A stretch of DNA of 64,000 nt from Micromonospora globispora (GTDB lineage Bacteria; Actinomycetota; Actinomycetes; Mycobacteriales; Micromonosporaceae), in assembly GCF_003857015.1 (NCBI RefSeq), contig NZ_QGGF01000076.1, positions 1-64,000 of the forward strand. Reading direction: 5' to 3'. The notes beneath the pieces were generated by a model. That model was not told the DNA's origin. It did not search any database and saw only the letters and a program-made list of their open reading frames with translations. The position numbers and the translations under genes were made by a program. This document shows positions 35,344 through 45,230 of this stretch, piece by piece; position 1 is the stretch's first letter, and each line of letters begins with the position of its first letter.

Positions 35344-36861
35344 TCAGCCGACGTCGACCCAGTCGAGGGTGCGCTGGACCGCCTTCTTCCACCGGGCGTA
35401 GCCGTTCTCGCGCTGCTCCGGCGACCAGGCCGGCTGCCAGCGCCGGCTCTCCTTCCAGTTCTCGCGCAGCTCATCGGTGTTCTTCCAGAACCCGACGGCG
35501 AGGCCGGCGGCGTACGCGGCACCGAGCGCGGTGGTCTCCGCGACCACCGGTCGGCTGACCGGCACGCCGAGGATGTCCGCCTGCAGCTGCATGCACAGGT
35601 CGTTGACGGTGACGCCGCCGTCGACCTTGAGGCACTCCAGGTGCACCCCGGAGTCCTGCTCCATGGCCTCGGCCACGTCGCGGCTCTGGTAGCAGATGGA
35701 CTCGAGGGTGGCCCGGGCGAGGTGGGCGTCGGTGATGAACCGGGAGAGACCGACGATCGCGCCGCGGGCGTCGGAGCGCCAGTACGGGGCGAACAGGCCG
35801 GAGAACGCGGGCACGAAATAGACCCCGCCGTTGTCCTCCACCTGACGGGCCAGGATCTCGCTCTGCGCCGCGCTACTGATGACCTTGAACTGATCGCGCA
35901 GCCACTGCACGGCCGAACCGGTGACCGCGATCGAGCCTTCGAGCGCGTATACCGGCGCCTCGTCGCCGAACTGGTAGCCCACCGTGGTGAGCAGCCCGGC
36001 CCTCGACCGTACGATCTCCGTGCCGGTGTTGAGGAGCATGAAGTTGCCCGTGCCGTAGGTGTTCTTCGCCTCGCCCGGGGCGAAGCAGACCTGCCCCACC
36101 GTGGCGGCCTGCTGGTCGCCCAGGTCGCCGGTCAACGGGACCGGGCCGGTGAAGGGGCCGTGCGGCACGGTGCTGCCGTACGAGCGCGGGTCCGACGACG
36201 GCCGGATCCGCGGCAGCATGGCCCGGGGGATGGTGAAGAACGACAGCAGCTCGTCGTCCCAGTCCAGCGTCTCCAGGTTCATGAGCATGGTGCGGCTGGC
36301 GTTGGTGGGGTCGGTGACGTGCACCCCGCCCTCGGTGGCGCCGGTGAGGTTCCACAGCAGCCAGGTGTCGGTGTTGCCGAAGACGGCCTCGCCCCGCTCG
36401 GCGGCCTCCCGGACCCCGTCGACGTTCTCGAGGATCCACTGGATCTTCCCCGCGGAGAAGTACGTCGCCGGCGGCAGGCCGGCCTTGCACCGGATGACGT
36501 CGCCCCTGCCGTCGCGTTGCAGGGATGAGGCAATGCGGTCCGTGCGGGTGTCCTGCCAGACGACGGCGTTGTAGTAGGGCCGGCCGGTCCGGCGGTTCCA
36601 CACCACGGTGGTCTCGCGCTGGTTGGTGATGCCGAGCGCGGCCAGATCGGAGGCGACCAGGCCACGGGCGTTCATCGCGGTCTGGATGACCGTCTGGGTC
36701 CGTTCCCAGATCTCGAGGGGGTTGTGCTCCACCCAGCCGGCCTGCGGCAGGATCTGCTGGTGTTCGAGCTGGTGACGCCCCACCTCGTTGCCGCCGTGGT
36801 CGAAGATCATGAAGCGGGTGCTGGTGGTGCCCTGGTCTACCGCGCCGACGAAGTCAGCCAT
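35344..36861 (-). CDS. glpK: Glycerol kinase (first copy)
   Basis: 505-aa FGGY kinase that phosphorylates glycerol with ATP to sn-glycerol 3-phosphate. Signatures are [18 protein letters not shown] (ATP site), [25 protein letters not shown] and the FGGY C-terminal motif [20 protein letters not shown]. It is divergent from the IclR gene with a 200-bp gap holding an inverted repeat, and is upstream of glpD. A second full-length glycerol kinase gene lies just beyond IclR (37873). The two proteins differ substantially in sequence (for example [16 protein letters not shown] against [15 protein letters not shown]), so this is not a recent tandem duplication. Confidence 0.96.
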   Translation of the reverse strand: MADFVGAVDQGTTSTRFMIFDHGGNEVGRHQLEHQQILPQAGWVEHNPLEIWERTQTVIQTAMNARGLVASDLAALGITNQRETTVVWNRRTGRPYYNAVVWQDTRTDRIASSLQRDGRGDVIRCKAGLPPATYFSAGKIQWILENVDGVREAAERGEAVFGNTDTWLLWNLTGATEGGVHVTDPTNASRTMLMNLETLDWDDELLSFFTIPRAMLPRIRPSSDPRSYGSTVPHGPFTGPVPLTGDLGDQQAATVGQVCFAPGEAKNTYGTGNFMLLNTGTEIVRSRAGLLTTVGYQFGDEAPVYALEGSIAVTGSAVQWLRDQFKVISSAAQSEILARQVEDNGGVYFVPAFSGLFAPYWRSDARGAIVGLSRFITDAHLARATLESICYQSRDVAEAMEQDSGVHLECLKVDGGVTVNDLCMQLQADILGVPVSRPVVAETTALGAAYAAGLAVGFWKNTDELRENWKESRRWQPAWSPEQRENGYARWKKAVQRTLDWVDVG

Positions 36862-37007
36862 GCCGGGTGTCTCCTTCTGTGTCCGTCGCGAGGATGCGGG
36901 TCGGCGGATGCCGGAGGCGCGGGCGAGCTCGGTCGATAACTGGCGGTAGGGAACGCCGCCGTGCGGTGAACGTAGGAAACCCTCGCGGCCGGGTCAACGA
37001 ACCGCGG

Positions 37008-37020
37008 TCGACAATGTCGA
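37008..37020. promoter_or_regulatory. Candidate IclR/GylR operator
   Basis: TCGAC-AAT-GTCGA: perfect 5-bp arms around a 3-nt centre, in the divergent glpK/IclR intergenic region, 42 nt before the IclR start. In Streptomyces the IclR-family regulator GylR controls the glycerol operon. The position is persuasive; the site itself is inferred. Confidence 0.5.
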
Positions 37021-37061
37021 ACACTGTTGCGGCAGCCGGAACGGGGCTAGCATTCGGCCCC

Positions 37062-37829
37062 ATGCCCGGTCAGGTGCAGTCCATCGCGCGGGCAGCGGCG
37101 ATCCTCAGGCTGCTGGCCAGCAGCTCCGGCCGGCTCGGCATCGGGGAGATCGCCCGGTCCCTCGACCTGGCCAAAGGCACCGCGCACGGCATCGTCCGCA
37201 CCCTGCAGGACGTCGGCTTCGTCGAGCAGGACAAGACCTCCGGCAAGTACCAGCTCGGGGCGGCCCTGCTGCACCTGGGCACCAGCTACCTCGACGTCAA
37301 CGAACTGCGCTCACGCGCCATCAACTGGGCCGACCCGCTGGCTGCGCGCAGTGGCGAGGCCGTCCGCGTCAGCACCCTGTTGGACGGCAAGGTGCTGGTG
37401 GTCCACCACGTCTTCCGGCCCGACGACACCCTGCAGACCCTCGACGTCGGGTCCCTGCTACCCCCGCACGCCACCGCGCTCGGCAAGGTCCTGCTCGCCT
37501 ACGACGTCGGCGCGGCCAACGCGGTCATGCGGGGCGAACCCGAGCCGTACACCCGGCGCACGCTGGTCACCGCTCGGGCCCTCACCCGGGCGCTCACCGA
37601 GATCCGGGACAACGGCTGGGCCGCCGAGATCGAGGAGATGACCCTCGGCGAGGCGGGTATCGCCGCGCCCATCCGAGGCTACGGCGGCCTCGTCGTCGGC
37701 GCGATCGGGCTCTCCGGTCCGGTCGACCGCGTCTGCGACGGGCAGGGCCGCCCCCGCCCGACGCTCGTCGCGTACGTCCGCGACGCCGCACGCGCGGTGT
37801 CCCGGGATCTCGGCGCGGCGCGCTGGTGA
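37062..37829 (+). CDS. IclR-family transcriptional regulator of glycerol genes
   Basis: About 255 aa. The N-terminal winged helix-turn-helix spans [30 protein letters not shown] and [19 protein letters not shown]; the IclR effector domain follows with [33 protein letters not shown] and [24 protein letters not shown]. It resembles GylR, the glycerol operon repressor of Streptomyces, and lies between two glycerol kinase genes. The ATG at 37062 ([12 protein letters not shown]) is where relatives begin; a longer frame from 36867 has no support. Glycerol or glycerol 3-phosphate is the likely effector (inference from context). Confidence 0.92.
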   Translation: MPGQVQSIARAAAILRLLASSSGRLGIGEIARSLDLAKGTAHGIVRTLQDVGFVEQDKTSGKYQLGAALLHLGTSYLDVNELRSRAINWADPLAARSGEAVRVSTLLDGKVLVVHHVFRPDDTLQTLDVGSLLPPHATALGKVLLAYDVGAANAVMRGEPEPYTRRTLVTARALTRALTEIRDNGWAAEIEEMTLGEAGIAAPIRGYGGLVVGAIGLSGPVDRVCDGQGRPRPTLVAYVRDAARAVSRDLGAARW

Positions 37830-37872
37830 TCCGTCCACCCTGCCCCGCCGTCCGCGCCAGAGAGGACGAGGA

Positions 37873-39396
37873 ATGACTGACAGCTACGTCGTCTCCATCG
37901 ACCAGGGCACCACCTCGACCCGCTGCATCGTGTTCGACCGGCGGGGCAACCTGGTCTCGGTGGCGCAGCGGGAGCACCAGCAGCACTTCCCCCGGCCCGG
38001 CTGGGTGGAACACGACGCGCTGGAGATCTGGCGCAACGTCGGGAAGGTGGTGCCCCGGGCCCTCGCCGAGGCCGGCATCGTCGCGGGCCAGGTCGCCGCG
38101 ATCGGCATCGCCAACCAGCGGGAGAGCACCGTGGTGTGGGACCGACACACCGGCGTACCAGTGGCGCCGGCGATCATCTGGCAGGACACCCGGACCGACG
38201 AGCTGGTGGAGACGCTGGCCCGGGCGCCCGGCGCCGAGGACCTCCGGCAGCGCTGCGGGTTGCCACTTGCCACGTACTTCTCCGGCCCGAAGCTGCGCTG
38301 GCTGCTCGACCAGACGCCCGGGCTGTACGAGCGGGCTGAGCGTGGCGAGGTGCTCTTCGGGACGATGGAGAGCTGGCTGATCTGGAACCTCACCGGCGGC
38401 CCGGACGGCGGTCTGCACTTGACCGACGTGACCAACGCCAGCCGAACCATGCTGATGGACCTGCGTACGCTCGGCTGGCACCCGGACTCGCTGGCCTTCT
38501 TCGGGATCCCGGTCGCCATGCTGCCCGGGATCCGCTCCTCGTCGGAGGTGTACGGCACCGCCACCGCCGTCCTGCCCGGCGTGCGGATCGCCGCGGCACT
38601 CGGCGACCAGCAGGCCGCCCTGTTCGGCCAGACCTGCTTCGCGCCGGGCGACGCCAAGTGCACCTACGGCACGGGCAGCTTCCTGCTGCTCAACACCGGC
38701 GCGGAGCCGGTGCACTCCCGCCACGGGCTGCTCACCACCGTCGGCTACCAGATCGGCGGCGAGCCGGCCGTCTACGCCCTGGAAGGCTCCATCGCGATCA
38801 CCGGCTCCCTGGTGCAGTGGTTCCGCGACCAGCTGGAGCTGATCAGCACCGCGCCGGAGATCGAAACCCTCGCCCGCACGGTGGACGACAACGGCGGCTG
38901 CTACATCGTGCCGGCCTTCTCCGGGCTGTTCGCGCCGCACTGGCGCAGCGAGGCGCGCGGGGTGATCGTCGGCCTCACCTCGTACATCACCAAGGGGCAC
39001 CTGGCCCGCGCGGTGCTGGAGGCCACCGGCTGGCAGACCCGCGAGGTGGTGGACGCGATGAACGCCGACTCCGGCCTGGAGCTGACCTCCCTGCGGGTGG
39101 ACGGCGGGATGACCGCGAACAACCTGCTGATGCAGTTCGTGGCCGACGTGCTGGCGGTGCCGGTGGTGCGCCCGATGGCCGCCGAGACGGTCTCCCTCGG
39201 CGCGGCGTACGCCGCCGGGCTGGCGGTCGGCTACTGGCCCGACCTGGAGGGGCTGCGCAGCAACTGGCACCTCGCCGCCCGCTGGGTGCCGAAGATGGAC
39301 GACGCCATCCGCGCCGAGGAACGGGAGAACTGGCAGCGCGCGGTGGAGCGCACCTTCGGCTGGATCAAGCCCGAGGCCCGGGCCGCCAACGCATGA
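37873..39396 (+). CDS. glpK: Glycerol kinase (second copy)
   Basis: 507-aa FGGY kinase. [53 protein letters not shown] and [20 protein letters not shown] are all present, so it should be catalytically competent. It starts 43 nt after the IclR stop, with GAGAGGACGAGGA in front, and probably shares its transcript. Relative to the first copy it has [10 protein letters not shown] in place of [10 protein letters not shown] and a shorter segment near residue 235. Whether both act on glycerol or one has shifted to a related polyol cannot be decided from sequence. Confidence 0.95.
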   Translation: MTDSYVVSIDQGTTSTRCIVFDRRGNLVSVAQREHQQHFPRPGWVEHDALEIWRNVGKVVPRALAEAGIVAGQVAAIGIANQRESTVVWDRHTGVPVAPAIIWQDTRTDELVETLARAPGAEDLRQRCGLPLATYFSGPKLRWLLDQTPGLYERAERGEVLFGTMESWLIWNLTGGPDGGLHLTDVTNASRTMLMDLRTLGWHPDSLAFFGIPVAMLPGIRSSSEVYGTATAVLPGVRIAAALGDQQAALFGQTCFAPGDAKCTYGTGSFLLLNTGAEPVHSRHGLLTTVGYQIGGEPAVYALEGSIAITGSLVQWFRDQLELISTAPEIETLARTVDDNGGCYIVPAFSGLFAPHWRSEARGVIVGLTSYITKGHLARAVLEATGWQTREVVDAMNADSGLELTSLRVDGGMTANNLLMQFVADVLAVPVVRPMAAETVSLGAAYAAGLAVGYWPDLEGLRSNWHLAARWVPKMDDAIRAEERENWQRAVERTFGWIKPEARAANA

Positions 39397-39492
39397 CCGA
39401 CCCGCTGGACGCGCGCCGCCCGGTCAGCACCTTGTCGTCCGCCTCCGGAACTACGGGGCCGAAGCGAGGTCCAACCGGTCGCCGCAGCCAAC

Positions 39493-39506
39493 TTACCGGC
39501 CGGTAA
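39493..39506. promoter_or_regulatory. Perfect palindrome in front of the DUF1330-like gene
   Basis: TTACCGGCCGGTAA, a perfect 14-bp palindrome only 9 nt upstream of the ATG at 39516, where it would cover the promoter or ribosome site. The form suits a TetR- or GntR-type repressor. Confidence 0.55.
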
Positions 39507-39515
39507 CATGTGTCC

Positions 39516-39815
39516 ATGCCCGTCTACGCCCTCGCGCAGATCTCCATCCACGATCGACCGCGGTACGACCGTTACGTCGCCGCGTTCATGCCCGTCCTGC
39601 TCCGCTACCGCGGACGGCTCCTGGCCACCGACGAGTCGCCGCGGGTGGTGGAAGGGACCTGGCCGTACGACAAGGTGATCCTCATGGCGTTCGACAGCCG
39701 GGAGGACTTCGAACGTTGGTCCACCTCCCCGGAGTACCGCGAGATTTCCCGCGACCGGGAGGCCGCCACCGAGGGTGTCGTCCTGCTGGTCGACGGGATC
39801 CCCGCGCGCCGCTGA
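39516..39815 (+). CDS. DUF1330 family protein
   Basis: 99-aa dimeric alpha+beta-barrel-type protein. MPVYALAQISIHDRPRYDRY, RGRLLATDE and VVEGTWPYDKVILMAFDSRE with DFERWSTSPEYREISRDR follow the DUF1330 pattern closely. These proteins have no assigned reaction. GTG at 39510 is an alternative start. There is no good ribosome site, and the palindrome at 39493-39506 leaves little room for a leader, so a very short or leaderless mRNA is possible. Confidence 0.88.
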   Translation: MPVYALAQISIHDRPRYDRYVAAFMPVLLRYRGRLLATDESPRVVEGTWPYDKVILMAFDSREDFERWSTSPEYREISRDREAATEGVVLLVDGIPARR

Positions 39816-39895
39816 GCCGCGACCTGTCCCAGCGTCACGACGGCTTCCCGCCTGGCGGCGAGCGTCAGTGCGGATACGACGTGCACGTGGTGTGG

Positions 39896-41131
39896 TCAGG
39901 CAGGGCTGTTCCGCCTCGCGGCGGCCTGGCGACGCAGTTCGTGGCGCGCCAAGGCGTTCTTGTGCACCTCGTCGGGTCCATCGGCGAATCGCAGGGTGCG
40001 GATGCGCGCATAGGCGCCGGCCAGCGGAAAGTCCTGGGAGAGGCCAGCGGCGCCGTGCACCTGGATCGCCTTGTCGAGGATCCACTGGACGGCCGCGGGG
40101 GTGGCGATCTTGATCGCCTGGATCTCGGTGTGCGCGCCCTTGTTGCCGACGGTGTCCATCAACCAGGCCGCCTTGAGCACCAGCAGGCGCAGCTGCTCGA
40201 TCCGCACCCGGGACTCGGCGATCCAGTCCCGGATCACCCCCTGCTCGGCCAGCGGCTTGCCGAAGGCGGTCCGCTGCTCGGCGCGGGCGCACATCAGCTC
40301 GACGGCCTGCTCGGCGACCCCGATCGAGCGCATGCAGTGGTGGATGCGGCCGGGACCGAGACGGGCCTGGGCGATCGCGAAGCCATCGCCTTCGCCCCCG
40401 ATCAGGTTCTCGACCGGCACGCGTACGTCGTGGAACTCCAGCTCGGCGTGCCCGCCGTGGTCGTGGTCGTCGTACCCCAGCACCTCCATGCCCCGCTTGA
40501 TCTCCAGGCCCGGGGTGTCCCGCGGGACCAGCACCATGGACTGCTGGCGATGCCGCTCGGCGTTCGGGTCGGTCTTGCCCATGACGATGAAGATCCGGGC
40601 GTTCGGGTTCATCGCACCGGTGATCCACCACTTGCGGCCGTTGACGACGTACTCGTCGCCGTCCCGCTCGATCCGGGTGGAAATGTTCGTCGCATCCGAG
40701 GACGCCACGTCCGGCTCGGTCATGGCGAACGACGACCGGATCTCACCTTCCAGCAGCGGTTCCAGCCACAGCTTCCGCTGCTGCTCGGTGCCGAACATCG
40801 CCAGCACCTCCATGTTGCCGGTGTCCGGGGCGGCGCAGTTCAGGGCGGCGGGCGCCAGGTGGCTGCGCCCGGTGATCTCCGCGAGCGGGGCGTACTGCAG
40901 GTTGGTGAGGCCGGCCCCGTGCTCGCCCGGCAGGAAGAGGTTCCACAGCCCTCGCTTCCGCGCCGCGGCGCGCAGCTCCGCGAGCACGGGCACCGAGTCC
41001 CAGGCCCAGCGGTTGCCGAGCTGCCCGAGCTGCTCGTGGAAGGCGTGCCCGGCCGGGTAGATGTGGGTGTCCATGAAGTCCAGGAGGTTGTCGCGCAGCC
41101 CCTCGGTCCTCGGGTCCAGGGCGAAGTCCAT
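39896..41131 (-). CDS. Acyl-CoA dehydrogenase (ACAD10/11- or LvaC-like)
   Basis: 411-aa flavoprotein. [57 protein letters not shown] (flavin/substrate region) and the C-terminal [17 protein letters not shown] are typical of the branch that includes mammalian ACAD10/11. Its ATG shares one base with the stop of the upstream APH-type phosphotransferase (TGATG), so the two are strictly coupled. In the LvaA/LvaC and ACAD10/11 systems, such a pair turns a 4-hydroxyacyl-CoA into an enoyl-CoA through a phosphorylated intermediate. The same role here is likely but inferred. It is the last gene of a seven-gene operon. Confidence 0.93.
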   Translation of the reverse strand: MDFALDPRTEGLRDNLLDFMDTHIYPAGHAFHEQLGQLGNRWAWDSVPVLAELRAAARKRGLWNLFLPGEHGAGLTNLQYAPLAEITGRSHLAPAALNCAAPDTGNMEVLAMFGTEQQRKLWLEPLLEGEIRSSFAMTEPDVASSDATNISTRIERDGDEYVVNGRKWWITGAMNPNARIFIVMGKTDPNAERHRQQSMVLVPRDTPGLEIKRGMEVLGYDDHDHGGHAELEFHDVRVPVENLIGGEGDGFAIAQARLGPGRIHHCMRSIGVAEQAVELMCARAEQRTAFGKPLAEQGVIRDWIAESRVRIEQLRLLVLKAAWLMDTVGNKGAHTEIQAIKIATPAAVQWILDKAIQVHGAAGLSQDFPLAGAYARIRTLRFADGPDEVHKNALARHELRRQAAARRNSPA

Positions 41132-42159
41132 CAGTGCTCCTTCAGGTAGGTCAGGCCCGCGTCGAGCAGCAGCTCGGTGACCTCGCCGAGGCGCTCGAAG
41201 CCGGAGCCGACGGTCTGGCCACGCAGGTGGCGGTAGTGAATGCCCTCGAGGATCGCGGCCAGCTTGAAGGCCGCCAGGCCGAGGTAGAAGCCCAGTCGCG
41301 GGAGGTCGCGGGTGCTGCGTGCGGCGTACCGCTCGAGGATCTCGTCCTCGGTCATAAAGCCGGGCGCGGAGGACGCGTCGGCCACCGCTGTGCCGACGAG
41401 CCGGCCGAGACGCTGGTAGAGCACCAGCAGCGCCAGGTCGGTCAGCGGGTCGCCGAGGGTGGCCATCTCCCAGTCGATGACGGCGGCGAGGCGGTCACGG
41501 TCGTCGGTGAGGACGTTGTCGAGGCGGTAGTCGCCGTGCACGATGCCCGGCGCGGACCCGGTCGGCACGCCGGACGCCAGGCGGGCGTGCAGCTCGTCGG
41601 CGGCCGGCAGATCCCGGCAGTACGAGGCGTCGAGCTGCTTCTTCCAGCGACGCACCTGCCGGGCCAGGAAGCCCTCGGGCCGGCCGAAGTCCGCCAGCCC
41701 CACGGCCGCCGGGTCGACCGCGTGCAGGGCGGCCAGGGTGTCGACGAGCCTGGTCGAGATGACCCGGGTACGGTCCGGGCCGAGCCGATCGAGTTCGGCC
41801 GCGTGCCGGTACGCCGTACCGTCGACCCGCTCCATCACGTAGAACGGTGCACCCAGCACCTGGACGTCGGAACAGAGCGCGTAGGTCGCCGGCACCGGCA
41901 CGTCGGTGGCCTGCAGCGCCGACATGACGCGGTACTCCCGGGTCATGTCGTGCGCGGTCGCCAGCACATGCCCCAGTGGCGGCCGCCGGACGATCCAGCT
42001 CTTCCGTCCGTCACTGACCTCGTAGGTGAGGTTGGACTTTCCGCCGGCGATCAGCCGGGCGGTCAGACCCCCGGCCGCCCCGGGCACCGAGGCGGCGAAC
42101 CAGTCGGAGAGCCGGGCCAGGTCGAGGCCCAGTGGGTTCTGCCGTGCGGGGGCGATCAC
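41131..42159 (-). CDS. APH-fold phosphotransferase (acyl-CoA-linked kinase, LvaA-like)
   Basis: About 342 aa protein-kinase-like fold. [19 protein letters not shown] is the nucleotide loop, [12 protein letters not shown] carries the catalytic Asp and Asn (HGDxxxxN), and [20 protein letters not shown] gives the metal-binding Asp. It resembles the kinase domain fused to human ACAD10/11 and the bacterial levulinate-pathway kinase LvaA. The GTG start at 42159 overlaps the MaoC stop (GTGA) and its own stop overlaps the acyl-CoA dehydrogenase start. The inferred job is phosphorylation of a hydroxyacyl-CoA. It is not an antibiotic-resistance gene by context. Confidence 0.9.
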   Translation of the reverse strand: MIAPARQNPLGLDLARLSDWFAASVPGAAGGLTARLIAGGKSNLTYEVSDGRKSWIVRRPPLGHVLATAHDMTREYRVMSALQATDVPVPATYALCSDVQVLGAPFYVMERVDGTAYRHAAELDRLGPDRTRVISTRLVDTLAALHAVDPAAVGLADFGRPEGFLARQVRRWKKQLDASYCRDLPAADELHARLASGVPTGSAPGIVHGDYRLDNVLTDDRDRLAAVIDWEMATLGDPLTDLALLVLYQRLGRLVGTAVADASSAPGFMTEDEILERYAARSTRDLPRLGFYLGLAAFKLAAILEGIHYRHLRGQTVGSGFERLGEVTELLLDAGLTYLKEH

Positions 42160-42608
42160 GGCACCAGGATGCTGACGGTCTCGACCACGCAGGCCGGTTT
42201 CTCGGCACCGGCCCGCTCGATCGTCACCTTCGCCGTCAGCTGGTAGCCATCGCGGGCGGGCACCAGCGACAGCAGCTCCACTCCGGCACGCACCCTGGAG
42301 TCGACGGGGACCGGAGATGGGAAGCGGAGCTTGTTGGCGCCGTAGTTCACACCCATGGTCAGCCCCTCGACCTGGTACACCTGCCAGACCAGCATCGGCA
42401 CCAGCGACAGGGTGAGGTACCCGTGCGCGATGGTGCTGCCGAACGGGCCGTGCGCCGCCTTCTCGGGATCGACGTGGATCCACTGGCGGTCACCGGTCGC
42501 CTCAGCGAAGGCGTCGATCTGCTGCTGCGTGACGGTGTGCCAGTCGGAGTAGCCGAGGTGGGTGCCGACAGCCTGCTCCAGCTCCTCGACGCCGTGGAAG
42601 ACCTTCAT
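42156..42608 (-). CDS. MaoC-family (R)-specific enoyl-CoA hydratase
   Basis: 150-aa hotdog-fold hydratase. TGDRQWIHVDPEKAAHGPFG and STIAHGYLTLSLVPML are the MaoC active-site segment with the catalytic Asp and His. It adds water to enoyl-CoA, or removes it, giving (R)-3-hydroxyacyl-CoA. The gene starts at 42608 or at the preceding ATG 42611, just after GGAAAGGAAAG, and follows the FabG-like gene by 16 nt. With the SDRs it can carry out the hydration and oxidation steps of beta-oxidation in this operon. Confidence 0.92.
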   Translation of the reverse strand: MKVFHGVEELEQAVGTHLGYSDWHTVTQQQIDAFAEATGDRQWIHVDPEKAAHGPFGSTIAHGYLTLSLVPMLVWQVYQVEGLTMGVNYGANKLRFPSPVPVDSRVRAGVELLSLVPARDGYQLTAKVTIERAGAEKPACVVETVSILVP

Positions 42609-42624
42609 CATCTTTCCTTTCCGC

Positions 42625-43380
42625 TCAGGCCTTCGGCCCGCCGGCGACGTACAGCACCTGGCCGGACACGAAGCCGGCACCCTCGCTGACGAAGAACGAC
42701 ACCGCATGCGCGATGTCCTCCGGCTTGCCGGTGCGGGCGACCGGGATCTGCGCCGCGGCGGCGTTCTTGAAATCGTCGAACGACATGCCGATCCGCGCTG
42801 CGGTGGTGGCCGTCATGTCGGTCTCGATGAAGCCCGGGGCGATGGCGTTCGCGGTGACACCGAACTTCCCGAGTTCCAACGCGAGCGTCTTGGTGAAGCC
42901 CTGCAGCCCGGCCTTGGCCGCCGCGTAGTTGGCCTGTCCGCGGTTGCCCAGGGCCGAGGTGCTGGACAGGTTGACGATCCGGCCCCAACCGGCCTTGGTC
43001 ATGTAGCCCTGCACGGCGCGGGTCATCAGGAACGAGCCACGCAGGTGCACGTTCATGACCGCGTCCCAGTCGTCGGCGGTCATCTTGAACAGCAGGTTGT
43101 CCCGGGTGATGCCGGCGTTGTTGACCAGCACGGTGGGCTCGCCCAGTTCCTCGGCGATCCGGGCCACGGCGGCCTGCACCGCCTGCTCGTCCGCGACGTT
43201 GGCGCCGACGGCCAGGGCTCGGCCGCCGCCGGCTTCGATCTCTTCGACGACCGGCTTGCACGCCGTTTCGTCCAGGTCGACCACGGCGACGGCGAAGCCG
43301 TCCCGGGCGAGCCGCTTCGCGACGCCGGCGCCGATGCCTCGGGCCGCTCCGGTGACGACGGCGGTGCGGGTGGTGGTCAT
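42625..43380 (-). CDS. Short-chain dehydrogenase, 3-oxoacyl reductase (FabG-like)
   Basis: 251-aa NAD(P)H-dependent SDR. The Rossmann motif is AVVTGAARGIGAGVAKRLA, NNAG is VLVNNAGITRDNLL, and the catalytic Ser-Tyr-Lys are in VNLSSTSALGN and NYAAAKAG. The C-terminal GQVLYVAGGPKA is FabG-like. It should interconvert 3-oxoacyl and (R)-3-hydroxyacyl thioesters, the step adjoining the MaoC hydratase that follows 16 nt later. It lies 87 nt after the quinone-oxidoreductase-like gene in the same direction. Confidence 0.92.
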   Translation of the reverse strand: MTTTRTAVVTGAARGIGAGVAKRLARDGFAVAVVDLDETACKPVVEEIEAGGGRALAVGANVADEQAVQAAVARIAEELGEPTVLVNNAGITRDNLLFKMTADDWDAVMNVHLRGSFLMTRAVQGYMTKAGWGRIVNLSSTSALGNRGQANYAAAKAGLQGFTKTLALELGKFGVTANAIAPGFIETDMTATTAARIGMSFDDFKNAAAAQIPVARTGKPEDIAHAVSFFVSEGAGFVSGQVLYVAGGPKA

Positions 43381-43467
43381 AGGGGTCGACTCCTCGGTGG
43401 GTGCGGGATGTGACAGGTCAGCACGGGGCTGCGGCCGTGGTCGGCCGTTGGGACAGGCCGGGGGTGC

Positions 43468-44451
43468 TCACGAGACGTACGCCACGCGGCCGACGGTGCG
43501 GCCGTCGGCAAGCCCCTGCATCCCGCCGGCCACCTCGTCGAGCGCGAGGCGATTGCTGACCAGGGGTCGTACGGTGCCCTGCGCGGCCAATGCGGTGAGG
43601 GCACGATGGCACTCGGCGACGGCTGGCGGGTCGTAGCGGTGGTAGAGGCCCCAGTGCAGGCCGACGATCGAGTAGTTCTTCACCAGGGCGTGGTTGAGCG
43701 CGGCGGACTGGATGTGACCACCGGCGAAGCCGACCACGAGGATCCGACCCTCGAAGGCGATGCACCTGGTCGAACGCTGATAGGTCTCGCCGCCGACCGG
43801 GTCGTAGACGACGTCGGCGCCCCGGCCGCCCGTCTCGGCCTTGACCACCTCGACGAAGTCCTCGTCGCGGCGATCCACGACCACGTCGGCGCCCAGTGCG
43901 CGGGCCACCGCCGCCTTCTCCGGACCACCCACGACGCCGATCACCCGAGCGCCGGCCGCCTTGCCCAACTGGACCGCGGCGCTGCCGACGCCGCCGGCCG
44001 CGGCGTGCACCAGCAGCGTCTCGCCCGCGCGCAGCCCGGCCCGACGGTGCAGGCCGAACCAGCCGGTCTGGTACCCAATGTAGAGAGACGCCGCCTCGGC
44101 GTCGTCGAGCTCCGCGGGCGCGGGGAACGTGGTCGCCGCATTCAGCAGCGCGAGCTCACCGAATCCGCCGAACGGCAGCACCGCGCCGCCGAGCACGCGG
44201 TCGCCGAGGGCGAACCCGTCAACGCTCTCCCCGAGCGCGACCACCTCGCCACACAGCTCGACACCCGGGGTGAACGGAAGCTCCGGTTTGACCTGGTATT
44301 CGCCACGGCACATCAGAACGTCGGGGAAGTTGGCCGGACAGGCAAGCACCTTCACCACCACCTGCCCGGGGCCCGGCTCCGGGTCGGCCACGTCGACGAG
44401 CCGCAGCACGTCGCGGGGCTCACCGAGCTCGGCGACCCGCCATGCTCTCAT
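43468..44451 (-). CDS. NADPH:quinone oxidoreductase-like MDR enzyme
   Basis: About 327 aa zinc-free medium-chain reductase. MRAWRVAELGEPRDVLRLVD is the usual start, GVELCGEVVALGESVDGFALGDRV is the MDR core, and the NADPH motif is LLVHAAAGGVGSAAVQLGKA with VIGVVGG. Cofactor-binding Tyr-like residues lie in GLHWGLYHRY. It probably reduces an enoyl- or quinone-type alkene. The ATG at 44451 overlaps the preceding SDR stop (ATGA). Its place in the operon suggests reduction of an unsaturated acyl-CoA intermediate (inference). Confidence 0.9.
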   Translation of the reverse strand: MRAWRVAELGEPRDVLRLVDVADPEPGPGQVVVKVLACPANFPDVLMCRGEYQVKPELPFTPGVELCGEVVALGESVDGFALGDRVLGGAVLPFGGFGELALLNAATTFPAPAELDDAEAASLYIGYQTGWFGLHRRAGLRAGETLLVHAAAGGVGSAAVQLGKAAGARVIGVVGGPEKAAVARALGADVVVDRRDEDFVEVVKAETGGRGADVVYDPVGGETYQRSTRCIAFEGRILVVGFAGGHIQSAALNHALVKNYSIVGLHWGLYHRYDPPAVAECHRALTALAAQGTVRPLVSNRLALDEVAGGMQGLADGRTVGRVAYVS

Positions 44452-45230
44452 CGGACTGCCCCCTGGTCCTCGAGTCGTCGCTGGAGCTTGTTCATGCCGT
44501 TCAGCCAGCGGTCGGTGTCGGCGGCGCGGTGCGCGTAGTAGCTGGCCACCTGGGGATGCGGCAGGACCAGGAACCGGTCGTCGTGGAGGGCCTGCCACGT
44601 GGCCTCGGCGACGTCCTCGGGTGCGAGCGCCGCGTCGTGGCTGAGCAACTCCTGCAGCGGCCCGGCGTTGTCGAGCATTCGGGTGTGGACGCCCTGCGGG
44701 CAGATCGCCTGCACCACGACTCCCCGGTGCCGGTAGGTCATCGACAGCCACTCCGCGAAGGCGACGCAGGCGTGCTTGCTGACCGAGTAGGTGGCACTGC
44801 CGATCATGGTGAGCAGCCCGGCCGCGGACGCGGTCATGACGAACCGACCCGAGCCGCGCTCGACCCATGCGGGTACCAGCAGTCGCGCGGCCCGCACGTG
44901 CGCCATGACGTTCACCTCATGGATGGCTGCCCAGTCCTCCTCGGTGGCACCCAGCCCGTGGCCACGATCGATTCCGGCGTTCCCGAACCAGATGTCGATG
45001 CTGCCCAGGTGGCCTCGGGCGGCGTCCACCAGCGCGGCGACACCCTGCTCGCCGGCGGCGTCGCCGGGAGCGGCGTAGCCGCCGATCTCCTCGGCCACCC
45101 GGACGGCTGCCTCGGCGTCGAGGTCGTTGACGACGACCCGCGCTCCCTCAGCAGCGAGTCGGGTGGCCAGAGCACGGCCGATGCCACGGCCGGCGCCGGT
45201 GACGACGACGCCCTTGTCCTGTACCGGCAT
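44448..45230 (-). CDS. Short-chain dehydrogenase/reductase
   Basis: 260-aa SDR. KGVVVTGAGRGIGRALATRLA is the NAD-binding motif and VVNDLDAE ends strand 2 with an acidic residue favouring NAD. The catalytic residues are in FVMTASAAGLL and ATYSVSKHACV. The longer C-terminal arm (EDVAEATWQALHDDRFLVLP and HPQVASYYAHRAADTDRW) matches a steroid/polyketide-type SDR subgroup. Starts at 45230, sharing a base with the stop of the preceding SDR, and ends overlapping the MDR gene. The substrate is probably a hydroxyacyl-CoA. Confidence 0.9.
   Translation of the reverse strand: MPVQDKGVVVTGAGRGIGRALATRLAAEGARVVVNDLDAEAAVRVAEEIGGYAAPGDAAGEQGVAALVDAARGHLGSIDIWFGNAGIDRGHGLGATEEDWAAIHEVNVMAHVRAARLLVPAWVERGSGRFVMTASAAGLLTMIGSATYSVSKHACVAFAEWLSMTYRHRGVVVQAICPQGVHTRMLDNAGPLQELLSHDAALAPEDVAEATWQALHDDRFLVLPHPQVASYYAHRAADTDRWLNGMNKLQRRLEDQGAVR

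Noticed and set aside
41131-42159. Aminoglycoside phosphotransferase as an antibiotic resistance gene
   Set aside because: The APH fold is shared by acyl-CoA-linked kinases, and strict overlap with an acyl-CoA dehydrogenase and MaoC points to catabolism.
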